Assembly: GCA_010025655.1 (NCBI GenBank) | Contig: RGSV01000009.1 | Location: forward strand, 1 to 14,790 | Reading direction: 5' to 3' | Length of the DNA: 14,790 nucleotides | DNA from: Acidimicrobiia bacterium | GTDB lineage: Bacteria > Actinomycetota > Acidimicrobiia > Acidimicrobiales > Ilumatobacteraceae | Part shown: in pieces, positions 1 through 9,489 of the stretch | Layout of the letters: each line of letters starts with the position of its first letter | How positions within the stretch are numbered: position 1 is the first letter of the stretch | The notes under the pieces: generated by a model | The model's database searches: none | What the model saw: only the letters and a program-made list of their open reading frames with translations | Told to the model about the DNA's origin: nothing | Translations under genes and position numbers: made by a program

Positions 1-1
1 T

Positions 2-28
2 CGAGCGGCGCTGAACCCACAGGGGTAG
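2..28 (+). pseudogene. eno: possible 3' end of enolase (last 8 codons)
   Basis: The frame from base 2 reads RAALNPQG and stops at TAG (26-28), 39 bases before ftsB. Actinobacterial enolases often end with a short tail of the type YAGRxAxx, and eno normally lies directly upstream of ftsB in this phylum. I therefore read this as the possible tail of the enolase gene whose first two thirds lie inverted at 532-1380. Only eight residues are visible, so the identification rests mainly on gene order and could be chance. The bases just left of the window would settle it. Confidence 0.3.
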
Positions 29-67
29 GTTCCCCGAAATCCGGCGCGCAGCCGTCACAATAGAGGG

Positions 68-493
68 GTGAGTTTTGCCCTGGCCGCCATGCAACGCCTG
101 CGTGGCTATGTCTTGCCGCTCAGCATCGTTGGCGCAATCGTGATTACGGCGTATTTCTTCGTCACACCAATCCGCACCTGGAACACCCAGCGTGATCTGC
201 TGACCGAGCGCAGCAATCGGTATGCGGCATTCGAAGAAGTCAACGATGTCTTGCAAGACGAGGTTGACGCCCTGCGAGACCCTGCCGGTGTGCGACAGGC
301 GATTCGTGAGCAACTCGGCTATCTGTTACCCAACGAGCGTCGCGTTCCGATGCTGGCGTCACCCGACGCCCCAATCACGCTGCCCGCACGATGGCCTTAC
401 ACCCTGGTGGCGAGCATCGTGACGCTGCGCGAGTCGCAGTATGCAGGTGTGCTGCAGGGCAACCTCGACACGTTCGACCCGCAACGCCCGTAA
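68..493 (+). CDS. FtsB/DivIC-family septum formation initiator
   Basis: A 141-residue single-pass membrane protein of the divisome. FtsB/DivIC proteins bridge early and late division proteins by pairing with FtsL-type partners. There is a short cytoplasmic N-terminus, one membrane helix at about residues 14-33 and a charged coiled-coil segment at about 37-70. The family signature follows ([10 protein letters not shown], residues 81-90, the usual 'RE.LGYV.PGE' motif), then an extracytoplasmic tail of about 50 residues as in other actinobacterial members. The GTG at 68 is the longest start; an ATG at 89 is possible. Neither has a well-spaced Shine-Dalgarno. A CACAAT at 56-61 sits where a -10 box would for a leaderless transcript, which is weak support for 68. 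In relatives this gene follows eno on the same strand; here it is convergent with the broken eno. Confidence 0.85.
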   Translation: MSFALAAMQRLRGYVLPLSIVGAIVITAYFFVTPIRTWNTQRDLLTERSNRYAAFEEVNDVLQDEVDALRDPAGVRQAIREQLGYLLPNERRVPMLASPDAPITLPARWPYTLVASIVTLRESQYAGVLQGNLDTFDPQRP

Positions 494-531
494 GGGGCGG
501 CGCTGCACTGCGTCTGCCGCGCTGCGCCCGT
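494..531. other. junction between ftsB 3' end and truncated eno
   Basis: This 38-bp GC-rich stretch lies between the ftsB stop (491-493) and the point where the minus-strand enolase frame loses all similarity (base 531). It encodes nothing recognisable. It holds no transposon end, terminal repeat or target-site duplication that I can see. The palindromic words CGATCG on either side of ACA at 534-548 belong to the eno coding sequence (codons for the PIVSIE motif) and are probably incidental. This is the most likely position of an inversion, deletion or assembly breakpoint. Confidence 0.5.
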
Positions 532-1380
532 TTCGATCGACACGATCGGATACCTCGCCACCAACGAAGCCCACCAGTCGCAGAGTTGTGCCGCCGTCAT
601 GGTCTTGCCTTCACCGGCGAGGTGGTAGCTGCCGTTCTTGTACAACTCGCTCATCGCCGGGTCGAGTGCAATGGCGATGTCGGTGCCTGCCCTAAACCCT
701 GCACGCTCGATGGCTTGCAGCAATACGACGATTGCCTCTTCGTTGCTGGCGAGGTCGGGGGCGAAACCACCCTCATCGCCAACTGCAGTGGCGAGTTTTC
801 GTTCACGCAACACTGACTTGAGCGCATGATACGTCTCGACACCCCAACGCAGACCTTCGCTGAACGTCGGCGCGCCGATGGGCATCACCATAAATTCCTG
901 CAAGTCGACGTTGTTGTCGGCATGCGCACCACCGTTCAGCACGTTCATCATCGGCACTGGCAGCACGGTTGCATCTGTTCCACCGATTGACGCGTACAAC
1001 GGAATGTTCGTCGCAGCCGCATGCGCGTGGGCGAGTGCGAGACTCGCGCCAAGCAGGGCGTTTGCGCCGAGGCGACCCTTGTTCGCCGTGCCGTCGAGGG
1101 CCAGCATGGCTTCGTCGGCACCGCGCTGGTCAGCCGAGTCACGACCGATCAGCAGGGTGCGAAGCTCGCCGTTGACGTGGCTAACGGCACGTGAGACACC
1201 CTTGCCGAGATAGCGCTTGCCGCCGTCGCGCAGTTCGACTGCTTCGTGTTCGCCCGTCGAGGCTCCCGAGGGCACGATTGCGGAGCCGCGAGCACCGCCG
1301 TCGAGACGAACTTCGACTTCGACGGTGGGGTTACCGCGCGAGTCGAGCACTTCACGGCCGACGACCTCAACGATGCGCAT
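532..1380 (-). pseudogene. eno: enolase, 5' two thirds only
   Basis: Enolase converts 2-phosphoglycerate to phosphoenolpyruvate in the cytoplasm. The ATG at 1380 gives [18 protein letters not shown], the standard enolase N-terminus, and similarity is excellent for 283 residues. The substrate loop [10 protein letters not shown], the GDEGGF motif and the metal ligands in IALDPAMSE and YPIVSIE are all present. Immediately after SIE the protein changes to unrelated sequence, and the frame runs antisense into ftsB to a stop at 397-399 (327 codons in total). A normal enolase is about 425-430 residues. The third metal ligand (GDDLF region), the catalytic lysines and the histidine loop of the barrel are missing, so this form cannot be active. 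It follows mazG by 25 bp. A single frameshift does not explain it, because the missing sequence is absent from all frames here. Confidence 0.9.
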
Positions 1381-1405
1381 GCGACCGCTCAGGCTAGTTG
1401 CGCCG

Positions 1406-2896
1406 TTACGCCTCGAGCTCGCGCTTGGCGTCATCCCACAGCGCATCGAGTTGTGCGAGGTCGCTTTTCGACAACTCAATACCACGTTGCACAGCGAGCA
1501 GTTGAACTCGCTCGAAACGGGTGATGAACTTGTCGGTGGCTGAACGCAGCGCAGTTTCTGCATCGACACCCAACTTGCGTGCCACATTCACCACCGAAAA
1601 GAGCAGGTCACCGAGTTCCATTCGCACCACCTCGGGGTCACCGGTGTCACGGGCACGCTGCACTTCGGTGAGCTCTTCATCGATCTTGGCGAGCGCTCCC
1701 TCGGCGTTCGGCCAATCGAAGCCCACCTCAGCAGCACGCTTCTGCAGTTTCTGCGCCAACGAGAGCGATGGTGCGGCTCGCGACACCCCGGCGAAGAAGT
1801 TCGACTCGGCACCAGAGTTCGCCGCACTCTTCTGCGCACGCTCGGCCTGTTTGATGGCATCCCATGTCTGCACGACGGCATCGGCATCGGCAGCCTTCGT
1901 CGCACCAAACACATGTGGATGGCGGCGAACGAGTTTGTCGTGGGTGGTGCGCGCTACGTCGGCGAGCGTGAAGCGACCCTGCTGCTCGGCGATCGTCGCA
2001 TGAAACTCAATCTGATAGAGCAGGTCGCCGAGTTCTTCAATCAGCGCTTCATCAGTGGCGGGATCATCAATATCGAGGGCATTCAGCGCATCGACCACTT
2101 CGTAGGTTTCTTCGATCAGATAGCGCACGAGTGATGCGTGCGTCTGTTCGCGATCCCACGGGCACTGCTCACGCAGTGTGCGTGCCAGTTGATGCAGCCG
2201 CGCCATTTCTCCTGCAATCGGTGCAGCCAGTTGGGGAATGTAGATCGATGTGAGGTGGTCGGGCGTTAGCCCATGTTCACGTTCGAGTCGGTCGAGGTTC
2301 TGCCACACGGTGTGCACCACCTGCTCGTCGTCGAGGCCCAGATGGTGCAGCACAACAACGGGCTCGTCTCCACTCGCGTCGTCGTAGCTCAATTTCACGT
2401 CTGACAACACCCAGTCGGCATGGCATTGTGCAACCAAGAACGGGCCACGCTCGTTTGCTGCCGCTTGTGCGAATCGGTGTGCGTCAACCAATCGCACGCC
2501 GTCATTTACGGGGTCGATTTCTAATCGCTGCCATGCCAAGTCGAGAAAACTCACGGCGTTCAGCACCCGCACCTCAACTCGCTGATCATTGCGCAGGTGG
2601 CGCACCGACTCTTCGAGCACGCTCGGTGAGCCCGGCACGGCATACAACACGTCACCCGATTCGAGTGCAGCGCCAATCAGTTCTTGGGCGATGGCTTCAT
2701 ACACGGCGGCGAAGGTGTCGTGGCGTTCGTATTCCTCATCAAATGAGTGCGCTTCGCCAACAAGAGCCGCACTTGGGTGCCGCGTCGTGCGCACGAAGCG
2801 TCGGGTGTTGCGCGCGATTGCCTGCGTCGTTTCGTGCGTTACGAGGCCTTCTGGTCCGGGGCCGAGGCCCACGACGGTGATGGTTGGCCGCGTCAT
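1406..2896 (-). CDS. mazG: TP-methylase/MazG fusion, nucleoside triphosphate pyrophosphohydrolase
   Basis: A 496-residue YabN-type fusion. Residues 1 to about 220 form a tetrapyrrole-methylase-like domain, with [11 protein letters not shown] at the N-terminus and PGSPSVLE at about 88. Two MazG modules follow. The first runs from about 235 to 340, with CPWD at 245, EETYE at 262 and EELGDLLYQ at 287. The second runs from about 378 to 470, with EELTE at 407 and ELGDLLFSV at 427. The paired EExxE and ExxD elements bind Mg2+; MazG hydrolyses (d)NTPs to monophosphates and pyrophosphate, removing aberrant nucleotides. The methylase domain's role in these fusions is unknown. The ATG at 2896 was chosen because [14 protein letters not shown] is the natural domain start and lies 7 bp after the SurA-like stop. 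An in-frame start at 2935 would overlap that gene. It sits between the PPIase gene and eno, the usual actinobacterial place. Confidence 0.93.
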   Translation of the reverse strand: MTRPTITVVGLGPGPEGLVTHETTQAIARNTRRFVRTTRHPSAALVGEAHSFDEEYERHDTFAAVYEAIAQELIGAALESGDVLYAVPGSPSVLEESVRHLRNDQRVEVRVLNAVSFLDLAWQRLEIDPVNDGVRLVDAHRFAQAAANERGPFLVAQCHADWVLSDVKLSYDDASGDEPVVVLHHLGLDDEQVVHTVWQNLDRLEREHGLTPDHLTSIYIPQLAAPIAGEMARLHQLARTLREQCPWDREQTHASLVRYLIEETYEVVDALNALDIDDPATDEALIEELGDLLYQIEFHATIAEQQGRFTLADVARTTHDKLVRRHPHVFGATKAADADAVVQTWDAIKQAERAQKSAANSGAESNFFAGVSRAAPSLSLAQKLQKRAAEVGFDWPNAEGALAKIDEELTEVQRARDTGDPEVVRMELGDLLFSVVNVARKLGVDAETALRSATDKFITRFERVQLLAVQRGIELSKSDLAQLDALWDDAKRELEA

Positions 2897-2903
2897 CGAC
2901 GCG

Positions 2904-3818
2904 TCAGGGCTTGACGACGGCGCCAGCGAGAGCATCCCATCGGCCGTAGCGCGAAGCCACTGAGACTTTCGCTTGACTCAATGCGCCGAGCAATCGGTAT
3001 TCACCGGGCGCAGATTCGAGTGTTGCAATCAAGTCATCGGCAACCGCATCAAACGGCCGCAGGTAGATGATGTGCCAACCGAATGACGACTTCACGGGTT
3101 GACTCGGCACGCCGACGCGCGCAGCGAAAGCACCCGCCACGAAGTCGGGGTCGAAGCCTGCCTGCCATTCGTTGGTGCTGATGCACGTGCCGCTCTGGCC
3201 AGTGAGTGCGCCACCCGTCTCTGCCGCATTTGGTTCGAACGAATACGCACCAGCCACCTTGGCAAACTCATCGTCACCGGCGGTTGCACCGAGTTCGCCA
3301 CGCGCCTTGACGGCAGTCGCTTCAGTTTCGACGACCAGATGTCGCACACAAAGCAACCCGAGCCGCTTCGGGTCACTGTCGTAGACGCCCGCAATCTCGG
3401 TGCTGCTCAACGGTGCCACTCGGCTAAGCGCGGCGTTGGTCGCATTGAGTTCGATGATGAGATCGCGCAACGTGTCGGGCAGACCGCTGGTGCCGTTGGC
3501 TTCGAGCTGTGCTGCCACCTCGTCGCGATCTGCTTTGGTGACTTCGATCTCGTTGTCGGCGAGCACCTGTTCGATGACTTTGGCGCGAATCAATGAGGTG
3601 AGCAGACCCCGAACGGTTTCACCGTCAGCAACACCGTTAACGATCTGGGTTTCTCCGACGGTCGCAAAATCTGAAACAACTTGCTCGAGATCTGCCGTCA
3701 AGACGCTGTCGTCGTTCACGGTCGCAGCGATGTTGGTGGCACCACATGAGGCGAGCAATACTCCACCGAAGAGAACAACCGACGCACGACGAAGACTGAA
3801 CGATGCGCGACGAAGCAC
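2904..3818 (-). CDS. SurA-like peptidyl-prolyl isomerase lipoprotein
   Basis: A 304-residue exported protein. A twin-arginine-rich N-terminus and hydrophobic core lead to the lipobox LLASC with Cys25 as the predicted lipidation site, so it should be tethered to the outer face of the membrane. Residues 30-150 resemble the SurA N-terminal helical chaperone region. Residues about 156-257 form a parvulin-type rotamase domain, with CVRHLVVETE at its start, FSFEP-like AYSFEPNAAETGG in the middle and SSFGWHIIYLRPF at the end. It probably helps fold secreted proteins. A 16-residue region around 211-226 (TCISTNEWQAGFDPDF) looks like an insertion carrying a second cysteine. The GTG at 3818 is supported by an AGGG seven bases upstream that overlaps the mfd stop codon, so translation may be coupled to mfd. 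The gene occupies the position of lpqU in the M. tuberculosis order. Confidence 0.88.
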   Translation of the reverse strand: MLRRASFSLRRASVVLFGGVLLASCGATNIAATVNDDSVLTADLEQVVSDFATVGETQIVNGVADGETVRGLLTSLIRAKVIEQVLADNEIEVTKADRDEVAAQLEANGTSGLPDTLRDLIIELNATNAALSRVAPLSSTEIAGVYDSDPKRLGLLCVRHLVVETEATAVKARGELGATAGDDEFAKVAGAYSFEPNAAETGGALTGQSGTCISTNEWQAGFDPDFVAGAFAARVGVPSQPVKSSFGWHIIYLRPFDAVADDLIATLESAPGEYRLLGALSQAKVSVASRYGRWDALAGAVVKP

Positions 3819-3827
3819 CGCTTTACC

Positions 3828-6800
3828 CTAGTTCTCGAAATGATTCGTTGGCGACGCACGCGTGACGCTGGGCAGCGTGTGCACAAAGTCGGGTAGCGCA
3901 TACAAGAACTCGGGCAGCAGACGCAGTAGGTAGTCGACGCTGGCTTCGTGGCGCGGCACCTCGAGGCGTAACGTCTTGGCGTCGTCGTCATATGACGTGC
4001 GAGTCGACCACGCCCGAGCTTGCTCGACATCGCGGGGCGACAGCCGCAGGGGAGACAACCGAACCGACCCATCTTGTACGGTCACGCGTCGTAGACCGAG
4101 TCGGTGGCACAGCGTTCGTAACAGCCCGATACGCAACAGCGCTTCAGCCGGTGGTGGCAGCGCGCCGTACCTATCAATCCACTCGCGTCGCAAATCGTCG
4201 AGCGAGTCATCGTCTACGACGAGGGCGAGTTTGCGATAGGCGTCGAGGCGAAGTTCTTCAGAGTCGACGTAGTCATGTGGAAGATAGGCGTCGGCCTTCA
4301 TCTCGATCTTCAGGTCGAGTGGCGAGTCAGGTATCTCGCCGCGCATCTCGACTACCGCTTCATTGACCATCTGGCAATACAAGTCGTAGCCAACTGCCAT
4401 GATGCGACCGCTCTGTTGTTCGCCGAGCAGGCTGCCCGCACCGCGCAGTTCGAGGTCACGACGCGCAATCTTGTAGCCGCTACCAAGGTCGGTGGTCTCG
4501 CCGATGGTTTTCAGACGTTCGTAGGCAATCTCGCTCAACGCGACACCGCGCGGGTAGAAGAGGAATGCATACGCCTGTTGTCCGGCTCGCCCGACGCGGC
4601 CGCGCAGCTGGTGTAGTTGACCAAGGCCGAGTCGCTGGGCGTCTTCAACGACGAGCGTGTTCACTGCCGGCATGTCGATACCGCTTTCAATGATCGTCGT
4701 GCACACCAGCACATCGAACCGACCTTCCCAGAAATCGATCACGGTCTGTTCGAGCACGAGCTCATCCATCTGCCCGTGCGCATACGTGATGCGAGCCTCG
4801 GGCACCAGCCGTCGCAGTTGTTCAGCCCGCTCCTCGATGGTCTCGACCCGATTGTGCACCCAGAACACCTGGCCGTCGCGCAGCAACTCGCGGCGAATGG
4901 CTTCGGCTGCGACGCGGTCGTCATAGGTGGTCACGTGCGTGCGAATCGGTTGGCGATCAGCAGGCGGAGTATTCAGAAGCGACATGTCGCGAATGCCGAC
5001 GAGACTCATCTCAAGCGTGCGTGGTATCGGTGTCGCCGACAGCGTGAGCACGTCTACGTTGCCGTAGCGCATCTTGATCGATTCTTTGTGTTGCACGCCG
5101 AAGCGCTGTTCTTCGTCGACTACCAGCAACCCGAGGTTCTTGTAGCGAATTGTGTCGCGCAACAGACTGTGCGTTCCGATGACGACATCGACGTCACCGG
5201 TGGCGAGTGCGCGCACCACTCGACGCGCCTGTGAGTCGGGCACGAATCGCGACAACAACTCAACCCGGATCGGAAACGGCTTCAGTCGTTCAGAGAACGT
5301 GGCCATGTGCTGTGATGCCAGCAGAGTGGTCGGCACCAAAACGGCGGCCTGCTTACCGTCTTGCACGCACTTGAACACGGCACGCAGCGCCACCTCGGTC
5401 TTGCCGAAGCCGACGTCGCCGCAGACGAGACGATCCATGAGATGCGGGCTCTCCATGTCTCGCTTCACGGCTTCGATCGCCTCCAGTTGGTCGGGCGTCT
5501 CGATATACGGAAACGCGGCTTCCATTTCTGCTTGCCATGGAGTATCGGGAGAGAAGGCATGACCCTGGGTGTGCAGACGCCGTTGGTAGAGCAACACCAG
5601 TTCTTGGGCGATGATGCGCAGTTCGTTGCGCACGCGCTGTTTGGTGCGTGTGAAGTCGGCCCCACCCATGCGATTGAGTGACGGCGCATCACCGCCGACG
5701 TACTGGCGTACGAAATCGATCTGATCGCTCAGCACCAAGAGCACGCCGTCGGCGTACCGAATCTGTAGGAAGTCTCGTTCGACGCCATCGAGCATGCGAC
5801 GGGCCATTCCCTCGAACATGCCGATGCCGTGCACATCGTGCACCACGTGGTCGCCGGCCTTCAAGTCTTCGAACATGAGCGAACCTTGTCGTCGACGAGT
5901 ACGTCGTCGCCGTGTCGAGCGTCGACCGGTCAACTCGGCTTCGGTGGCAAGCGCAAGTTTGGCGAAGGGCAGAACGAATCCCTCGTGCATCTGGCGCACG
6001 GCGATGACGATGGCAGGGTCGTCTCCATTGGGCAAGAGGCTCATCGCTGACGTTTCTTCAACCAATCGCACCGCCGCCCCTTCACTGGCGAGATCGCGCA
6101 TCGTGCGACGTGCCGACTCGATGTTGTCGTGACACAGCACGATGCGATAGCCGAGCCCGAACAGGTCACGTAGTCGCTCGGCGAGCTGCGCGGGGCTCGA
6201 CGTGGGTGAACCCCATCGTGTCGACTCAACAACGAGTGGTGCGTCGCTTGAATCACCAAACAGTGGTGCCGACACCGAGAGCGCGAGGGGGAGGTCGGGT
6301 CGCGCCAAAAGTTCGTCGACATTGACATGCAGTCGGGGAAGTGACGTATGGGAGTTAAACGACCAGGTCGACGCCAACGCCTCAGCCACTGCCGACTCTT
6401 CGTTCGCGAGTTCCTGTGCACGCGAGCGCGTATACGCAGGGTCGAGCAATACCACTGCAGCCCGGTCGGCCAACGCCTCGGGCAACAGGTCGAGCAAAGT
6501 CGTCTCTTCGTCGACGAGCCACGCGAGCCAGTTCTCCATGCCGTCAAAGCCGCTGCGCGTCACCACGCGCTCCCATTGCTCGCGCCCCCACGGCTCGCTG
6601 CTCGCTAGGGCCGTTGCACGTTGCACAATCTGGTCGTCGATCAACAATTCACGCGCCGGGTACAACGTGACCTCAGCGAGGTCACGAATGCTGCGCTGGT
6701 CGTTGACCGCAAACGCCGAGATGCGTTCAACGTCGTCGCCCCACAACTCGATGCGCACTGGCATGTCGGCAGTCGAATCAAACACGTCGAAGATGCCGCC

Positions 6801-7355
6801 GCGATTGGCGAACTCACCTCGGTGTTCGACGAGATGTTCGCGCAAGTAGCCCCACTCGCTGAGTGTGTTGGTCAGGTGCTGCACGTCAAGCATCTCGCCT
6901 CGTCGTACGACGAACGGGGTGAAGGTGCGGGCTGCCGGGCTGAGCCGTTGCAATACTGCGCGAATCGACGTCACGATGAATCGCGGAGCAACGGCATCGC
7001 GCAAGCGGGCCGCCACACGCATGCGTTCTCCCATCGTTTCGACGCCAGGGCTGACGCGTTCAAACGGCAGCGTTTCCCACGCGGGGAAGTGCAGCACCTC
7101 ACCGTCGACGAATGCCGTTAGGTCGTCGGCCAGGGCCCGTGACTGTGTGTCGGTGGCGGCAATCACCACGATCGTGTCGCGCGGTCGAGTGCGCGCAAGA
7201 GCTGCCAGCATCACTGGCCGCACATTGTCGGCCCACGCCACGACGCTGCCTGGCTTCGCGCCGATACCGACTGCGCGCCCGTAGGCGGCCACGTCACTCG
7301 CGAGTGCTGCGAGCGACACCTCGCGCGCGGGCTGCAGCGATTCTTCGGTGGTCAT
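3828..7355 (-). CDS. mfd: transcription-repair coupling factor Mfd
   Basis: A complete 1175-residue Mfd, which recognises RNA polymerase stalled at DNA lesions, displaces it by ATP-driven translocation and recruits UvrA. The UvrB-like N-terminal module includes [20 protein letters not shown] near residue 186. The RNA-polymerase-interacting (CarD-like) domain begins at about 492 with [20 protein letters not shown]. The RecG-like motor has Walker A GDVGFGKT at 646-653, the DEEQRFG box at 747 and QLRGRVGR at 916. The C-terminal TRCF domain with [20 protein letters not shown] follows. A short arginine-rich linker lies at 477-490, just before the RNA-polymerase-interacting domain. The ATG at 7355 was preferred over an upstream in-frame ATG at 7457, whose 34 extra residues are unlike Mfd and lie inside pth. 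The gene begins 10 bp after pth, with no strong ribosome binding site. Confidence 0.97.
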   Translation of the reverse strand: MTTEESLQPAREVSLAALASDVAAYGRAVGIGAKPGSVVAWADNVRPVMLAALARTRPRDTIVVIAATDTQSRALADDLTAFVDGEVLHFPAWETLPFERVSPGVETMGERMRVAARLRDAVAPRFIVTSIRAVLQRLSPAARTFTPFVVRRGEMLDVQHLTNTLSEWGYLREHLVEHRGEFANRGGIFDVFDSTADMPVRIELWGDDVERISAFAVNDQRSIRDLAEVTLYPARELLIDDQIVQRATALASSEPWGREQWERVVTRSGFDGMENWLAWLVDEETTLLDLLPEALADRAAVVLLDPAYTRSRAQELANEESAVAEALASTWSFNSHTSLPRLHVNVDELLARPDLPLALSVSAPLFGDSSDAPLVVESTRWGSPTSSPAQLAERLRDLFGLGYRIVLCHDNIESARRTMRDLASEGAAVRLVEETSAMSLLPNGDDPAIVIAVRQMHEGFVLPFAKLALATEAELTGRRSTRRRRTRRRQGSLMFEDLKAGDHVVHDVHGIGMFEGMARRMLDGVERDFLQIRYADGVLLVLSDQIDFVRQYVGGDAPSLNRMGGADFTRTKQRVRNELRIIAQELVLLYQRRLHTQGHAFSPDTPWQAEMEAAFPYIETPDQLEAIEAVKRDMESPHLMDRLVCGDVGFGKTEVALRAVFKCVQDGKQAAVLVPTTLLASQHMATFSERLKPFPIRVELLSRFVPDSQARRVVRALATGDVDVVIGTHSLLRDTIRYKNLGLLVVDEEQRFGVQHKESIKMRYGNVDVLTLSATPIPRTLEMSLVGIRDMSLLNTPPADRQPIRTHVTTYDDRVAAEAIRRELLRDGQVFWVHNRVETIEERAEQLRRLVPEARITYAHGQMDELVLEQTVIDFWEGRFDVLVCTTIIESGIDMPAVNTLVVEDAQRLGLGQLHQLRGRVGRAGQQAYAFLFYPRGVALSEIAYERLKTIGETTDLGSGYKIARRDLELRGAGSLLGEQQSGRIMAVGYDLYCQMVNEAVVEMRGEIPDSPLDLKIEMKADAYLPHDYVDSEELRLDAYRKLALVVDDDSLDDLRREWIDRYGALPPPAEALLRIGLLRTLCHRLGLRRVTVQDGSVRLSPLRLSPRDVEQARAWSTRTSYDDDAKTLRLEVPRHEASVDYLLRLLPEFLYALPDFVHTLPSVTRASPTNHFEN

Positions 7356-7365
7356 CGGCGACGTT

Positions 7366-7983
7366 CTAGACGCCGTTGACTTGTTGCATTGCGGTGTCAG
7401 CACCGTGCCGCACCACGAGCAGCACGGCATCGGTGGCGCGTTGCACCGCGTCGTCAAGCAGCTGACGTTCGCTCACCGGTACTCGACCAAGCACGTGATC
7501 GGCACCGCGTTCTTTGCTGGCGGGTTTGCCCACACCGATGCGCACCCGCACGAAGTCTTGCGACTTGAGGTGCTGGGTGATCGAGCGCAGACCGTTGTGG
7601 CCCGCTAGGCCACCACCCACTTTCACGCGCACACTGCCCGGTGGCAGGTCGAGTTCGTCGTGCACGACGATCACTCGCTCAACCTCGCTGATGCCAAAGC
7701 GTCGCGCGAGTGGACCAACTGCTTGACCTGTGTTATTCACGAAGGTCATCGGTTTGACCAAGAGATAGTGGAGAGCACCGTCGTGCACTTCAGCCAGCAG
7801 GCACTTGTCGCGCCCGGCCTTCAACGTGGTTTTCGAGAGCGCGGCAAGCGCATCGATGACCTCAAAGCCGACGTTGTGTCGCGTGCGCTCGTATTCGCTT
7901 CCTGGGTTTCCGACGCCGACGACCAGCGCAGAAAACGGCGTGCCGCGGCGCTCTGGTCGCGAACCGCGACGCAAGAGCCCCAT
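7366..7983 (-). CDS. pth: peptidyl-tRNA hydrolase
   Basis: A 205-residue bacterial-type Pth, which cleaves the ester bond of peptidyl-tRNA released prematurely from ribosomes. All the expected residues are visible: Asn26 in VVGVGNPG, the catalytic His36 in TRHNVGF, Asn83 in KPMTFVNN, Asp109 in VVHDELDLPPG and Asn130 in GLAGHNGL. The N-terminus carries about 17 extra basic residues (MGLLRRGSRPERRG) before the first strand, which is common in actinobacterial homologues. No better in-frame start follows, so the ATG at 7983 is kept. It lies 6 bp downstream of the rplY stop and 10 bp upstream of mfd, in the widely conserved prs-rplY-pth-mfd order. Nothing in it looks damaged. Confidence 0.97.
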   Translation of the reverse strand: MGLLRRGSRPERRGTPFSALVVGVGNPGSEYERTRHNVGFEVIDALAALSKTTLKAGRDKCLLAEVHDGALHYLLVKPMTFVNNTGQAVGPLARRFGISEVERVIVVHDELDLPPGSVRVKVGGGLAGHNGLRSITQHLKSQDFVRVRIGVGKPASKERGADHVLGRVPVSERQLLDDAVQRATDAVLLVVRHGADTAMQQVNGV

Positions 7984-7989
7984 TGACGA

Positions 7990-8450
7990 TTACTTGCTGG
8001 GCTTGCCACCCGCAGCAGGCTTGGCTTCGCCCTTGCCCGCAGCAGCAGGAGCCGCACCTTCGGCAGGAGCGGCACCTTCGGCGGGTGCAGCACCTTCGGC
8101 GGGCGCTTCGCCCTCGACTGGCGCTGCGACAACGGGCGCAGCTTCTTCGACCTTTGTCGTAACGACGGTGACGACCACAAATTCTGGGTCGCCAACCACC
8201 GTGACACCTTGCGGCATCCTTCTTTCACGATTGCGGGATATTTGTCGCTTCCGACGTGCAACTCGAGCACGGTGTTGAGACCCGCGGGTCCCGACAGTGC
8301 GACGCGGAGATCTTTGCGATCGACGGTGACGGCGACCGGAGTCATTCCGTGGCCGTAGACAACGCCAGGAATCTGGTCTTGGGCGAGCAAGCGGCGGGCG
8401 GCGGCGCTTCCGAGCGCACGGCCGACCTGAGTTTTCAGTGCTGTTGGCAT
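7990..8450 (-). pseudogene. rplY: ribosomal protein bL25 (Ctc/TL5), internally deleted and frameshifted
   Basis: bL25 binds 5S rRNA in the large subunit. The ATG at 8450 opens a normal N-terminal domain (MPTALKTQVGRALGSAAARR, then IPGVVYGHGMTPVAV) up to KYPAIVKE, about residue 77. At about 8218-8224 the sequence jumps to another frame encoding PQGVTVVGDPEFVVVTVV, the end of the C-terminal domain, followed by an Ala/Pro/Glu-rich tail and a stop at 7990-7992. Roughly 90 residues are missing: the end of the 5S-binding domain (RHPVxxxVxHVDF region) and most of the CTC beta domain. As written, ribosomes would leave the rplY frame and read on into pth to 7821. Both halves lie in the right order between prs and pth, so this is one gene with a block lost. 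Confidence 0.9.
8054..8107 (-). repeat. three 18-bp tandem repeats in the bL25 tail
   Basis: Three near-identical 18-bp units begin at 8054, 8072 and 8090 (plus-strand core GCACCTTCGGC), with a decayed fourth beside them. On the minus strand they encode APAEGA-type hexapeptides in the flexible acidic C-terminal tail of bL25. Such low-complexity tails are typical of actinobacterial bL25 and probably disordered. The repeats lie about 110 bp from the deletion junction at about 8220, so they do not directly explain it. Confidence 0.85.
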
Positions 8451-8463
8451 TTCGTCAGTCTAT

Positions 8464-8481
8464 GGGCGACTTTTTGCGCCC
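8464..8481. other. small hairpin between prs and rplY
   Basis: A perfect 5-bp inverted repeat GGGCG/CGCCC with an 8-base loop lies in the 34-bp gap between the prs stop and the rplY ATG. On the transcribed minus strand the loop is A-rich and no U-tract follows, so it does not look like an intrinsic terminator. It could be a processing site or chance in GC-rich DNA. Confidence 0.25.
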
Positions 8482-8484
8482 GAC

Positions 8485-9489
8485 TCAGGCGAGGTTCTCG
8501 CCACCGAACAGTTCGCTGACGCTCGTTTCTTCGAACACGGCAGCCAGTGCATCGGCGATGATCTTGGCCACCGACAGCACTTCGATCTTGTCGATGCGCT
8601 TTTCTTTCGGCAGGGGAATCGTATTGGTCAGCACCACTCGGCTGATTGGCGACTTCTTCAGCCGCTCGACGGCGGGGTCAGAGAGCACGCCGTGGGTGGC
8701 CATAGCCCACACTTCTTTGGCGCCGCGGGCGATGAGCAACTCGGCCGCTGAGGTGATCGTGCCGGCAGTATCAATCATGTCGTCGGTCAGCACGCACAGG
8801 CGACCTTGCACGTCGCCGATGACTTCCTTCGCGCTCGCGACATTCACCGTGTTCTTTTCGCGGCGCTTATAGACGAAGGCCACGTCGGCATCCATGTCAG
8901 CCAGGTGCTGCGCGAAACGTTCCGCGACCTTCACGCGGCCGGTATCTGGCGAGACGATTACGACACCTTCGCGCGCGTTGTCGCGCAGATACTTCTCGAG
9001 CACGGGCATGGCGGTGAGGTGGTCGACTGGGCCGTCAAAGAATCCCTGAATTTGCCCGCTGTGCAAGTCGACTGACACCATTCGCTTCGAACCCGCCGAC
9101 TTGAACATGTCGGCCACCACTCGAGCGGTGATCGGCTCGCGGCCCGCCGCCTTGCGATCTTGGCGTGCGTAGCCGTAGAAGGGGCATACGGCGGTGACGC
9201 GCTTGGCTGATGCGCGATACGCCGCGTCGATCATGATCAGCTGTTCCATGATTGCGTCGTTGATGCTGTAGCCGTTGTGGCCGTAGTGCGACTGCATGAT
9301 GAACACGTCGCCGCCGCGAATGCTTTCACCAAAGCGCGGTCGAATCTCGCCATTGGCGAACTCAACGACGTCGGCCTCGCCAAGTGTGATGTTCAGGTGA
9401 CTTGCGACCTCACGTGCGAGTTCGGGATGAGCGCGACCGCTGTAGAGCACCATCCTTTTGGTGGTGACTTTGTCGATCGACTTGTTCAT
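8485..9489 (-). CDS. prs: ribose-phosphate pyrophosphokinase (PRPP synthetase)
   Basis: A complete 334-residue class I PRPP synthetase, which makes 5-phosphoribosyl-1-pyrophosphate from ribose-5-phosphate and ATP for nucleotide, histidine, tryptophan and NAD synthesis. Visible elements include FANGEIRPRFGESIRG near 44-59, the ATP-binding stretch FYGYARQDRKAAGREPITA at 104-122, DLHSGQIQGFF at 141-151, the flexible-loop KRREKN near 208 and the PRPP-binding loop TDDMIDTAGT at 235-244. The ATG at 9489 overlaps the glmU stop as ATGA, implying translational coupling. A second Met at residue 13 is possible but less likely. The glmU-prs-rplY-pth order is the classical one in Gram-positive bacteria and links UDP-GlcNAc and PRPP supply to translation genes. 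Confidence 0.97.
   Translation of the reverse strand: MNKSIDKVTTKRMVLYSGRAHPELAREVASHLNITLGEADVVEFANGEIRPRFGESIRGGDVFIMQSHYGHNGYSINDAIMEQLIMIDAAYRASAKRVTAVCPFYGYARQDRKAAGREPITARVVADMFKSAGSKRMVSVDLHSGQIQGFFDGPVDHLTAMPVLEKYLRDNAREGVVIVSPDTGRVKVAERFAQHLADMDADVAFVYKRREKNTVNVASAKEVIGDVQGRLCVLTDDMIDTAGTITSAAELLIARGAKEVWAMATHGVLSDPAVERLKKSPISRVVLTNTIPLPKEKRIDKIEVLSVAKIIADALAAVFEETSVSELFGGENLA

Noticed and set aside
494..531. Insertion sequence or integration site as cause of the eno break
   Set aside because: There is no transposase, terminal inverted repeat, target duplication or tRNA attachment sequence at the junction.
6202..6849. 215-codon plus-strand open frame inside mfd
   Set aside because: It is an antisense shadow of the Mfd N-terminal module, with low-complexity composition and no motif.
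8054..8107. CRISPR-like or regulatory repeat
   Set aside because: The three 18-bp units are directly adjacent without spacers, stay in frame and encode the bL25 tail.
7990..8217. 75-residue Ala/Pro-rich protein as an independent gene
   Set aside because: MPQGVTVVGDPEFVVVTVV is the end of the bL25 C-terminal domain plus its tail. It is the 3' remnant of rplY, not a new gene.
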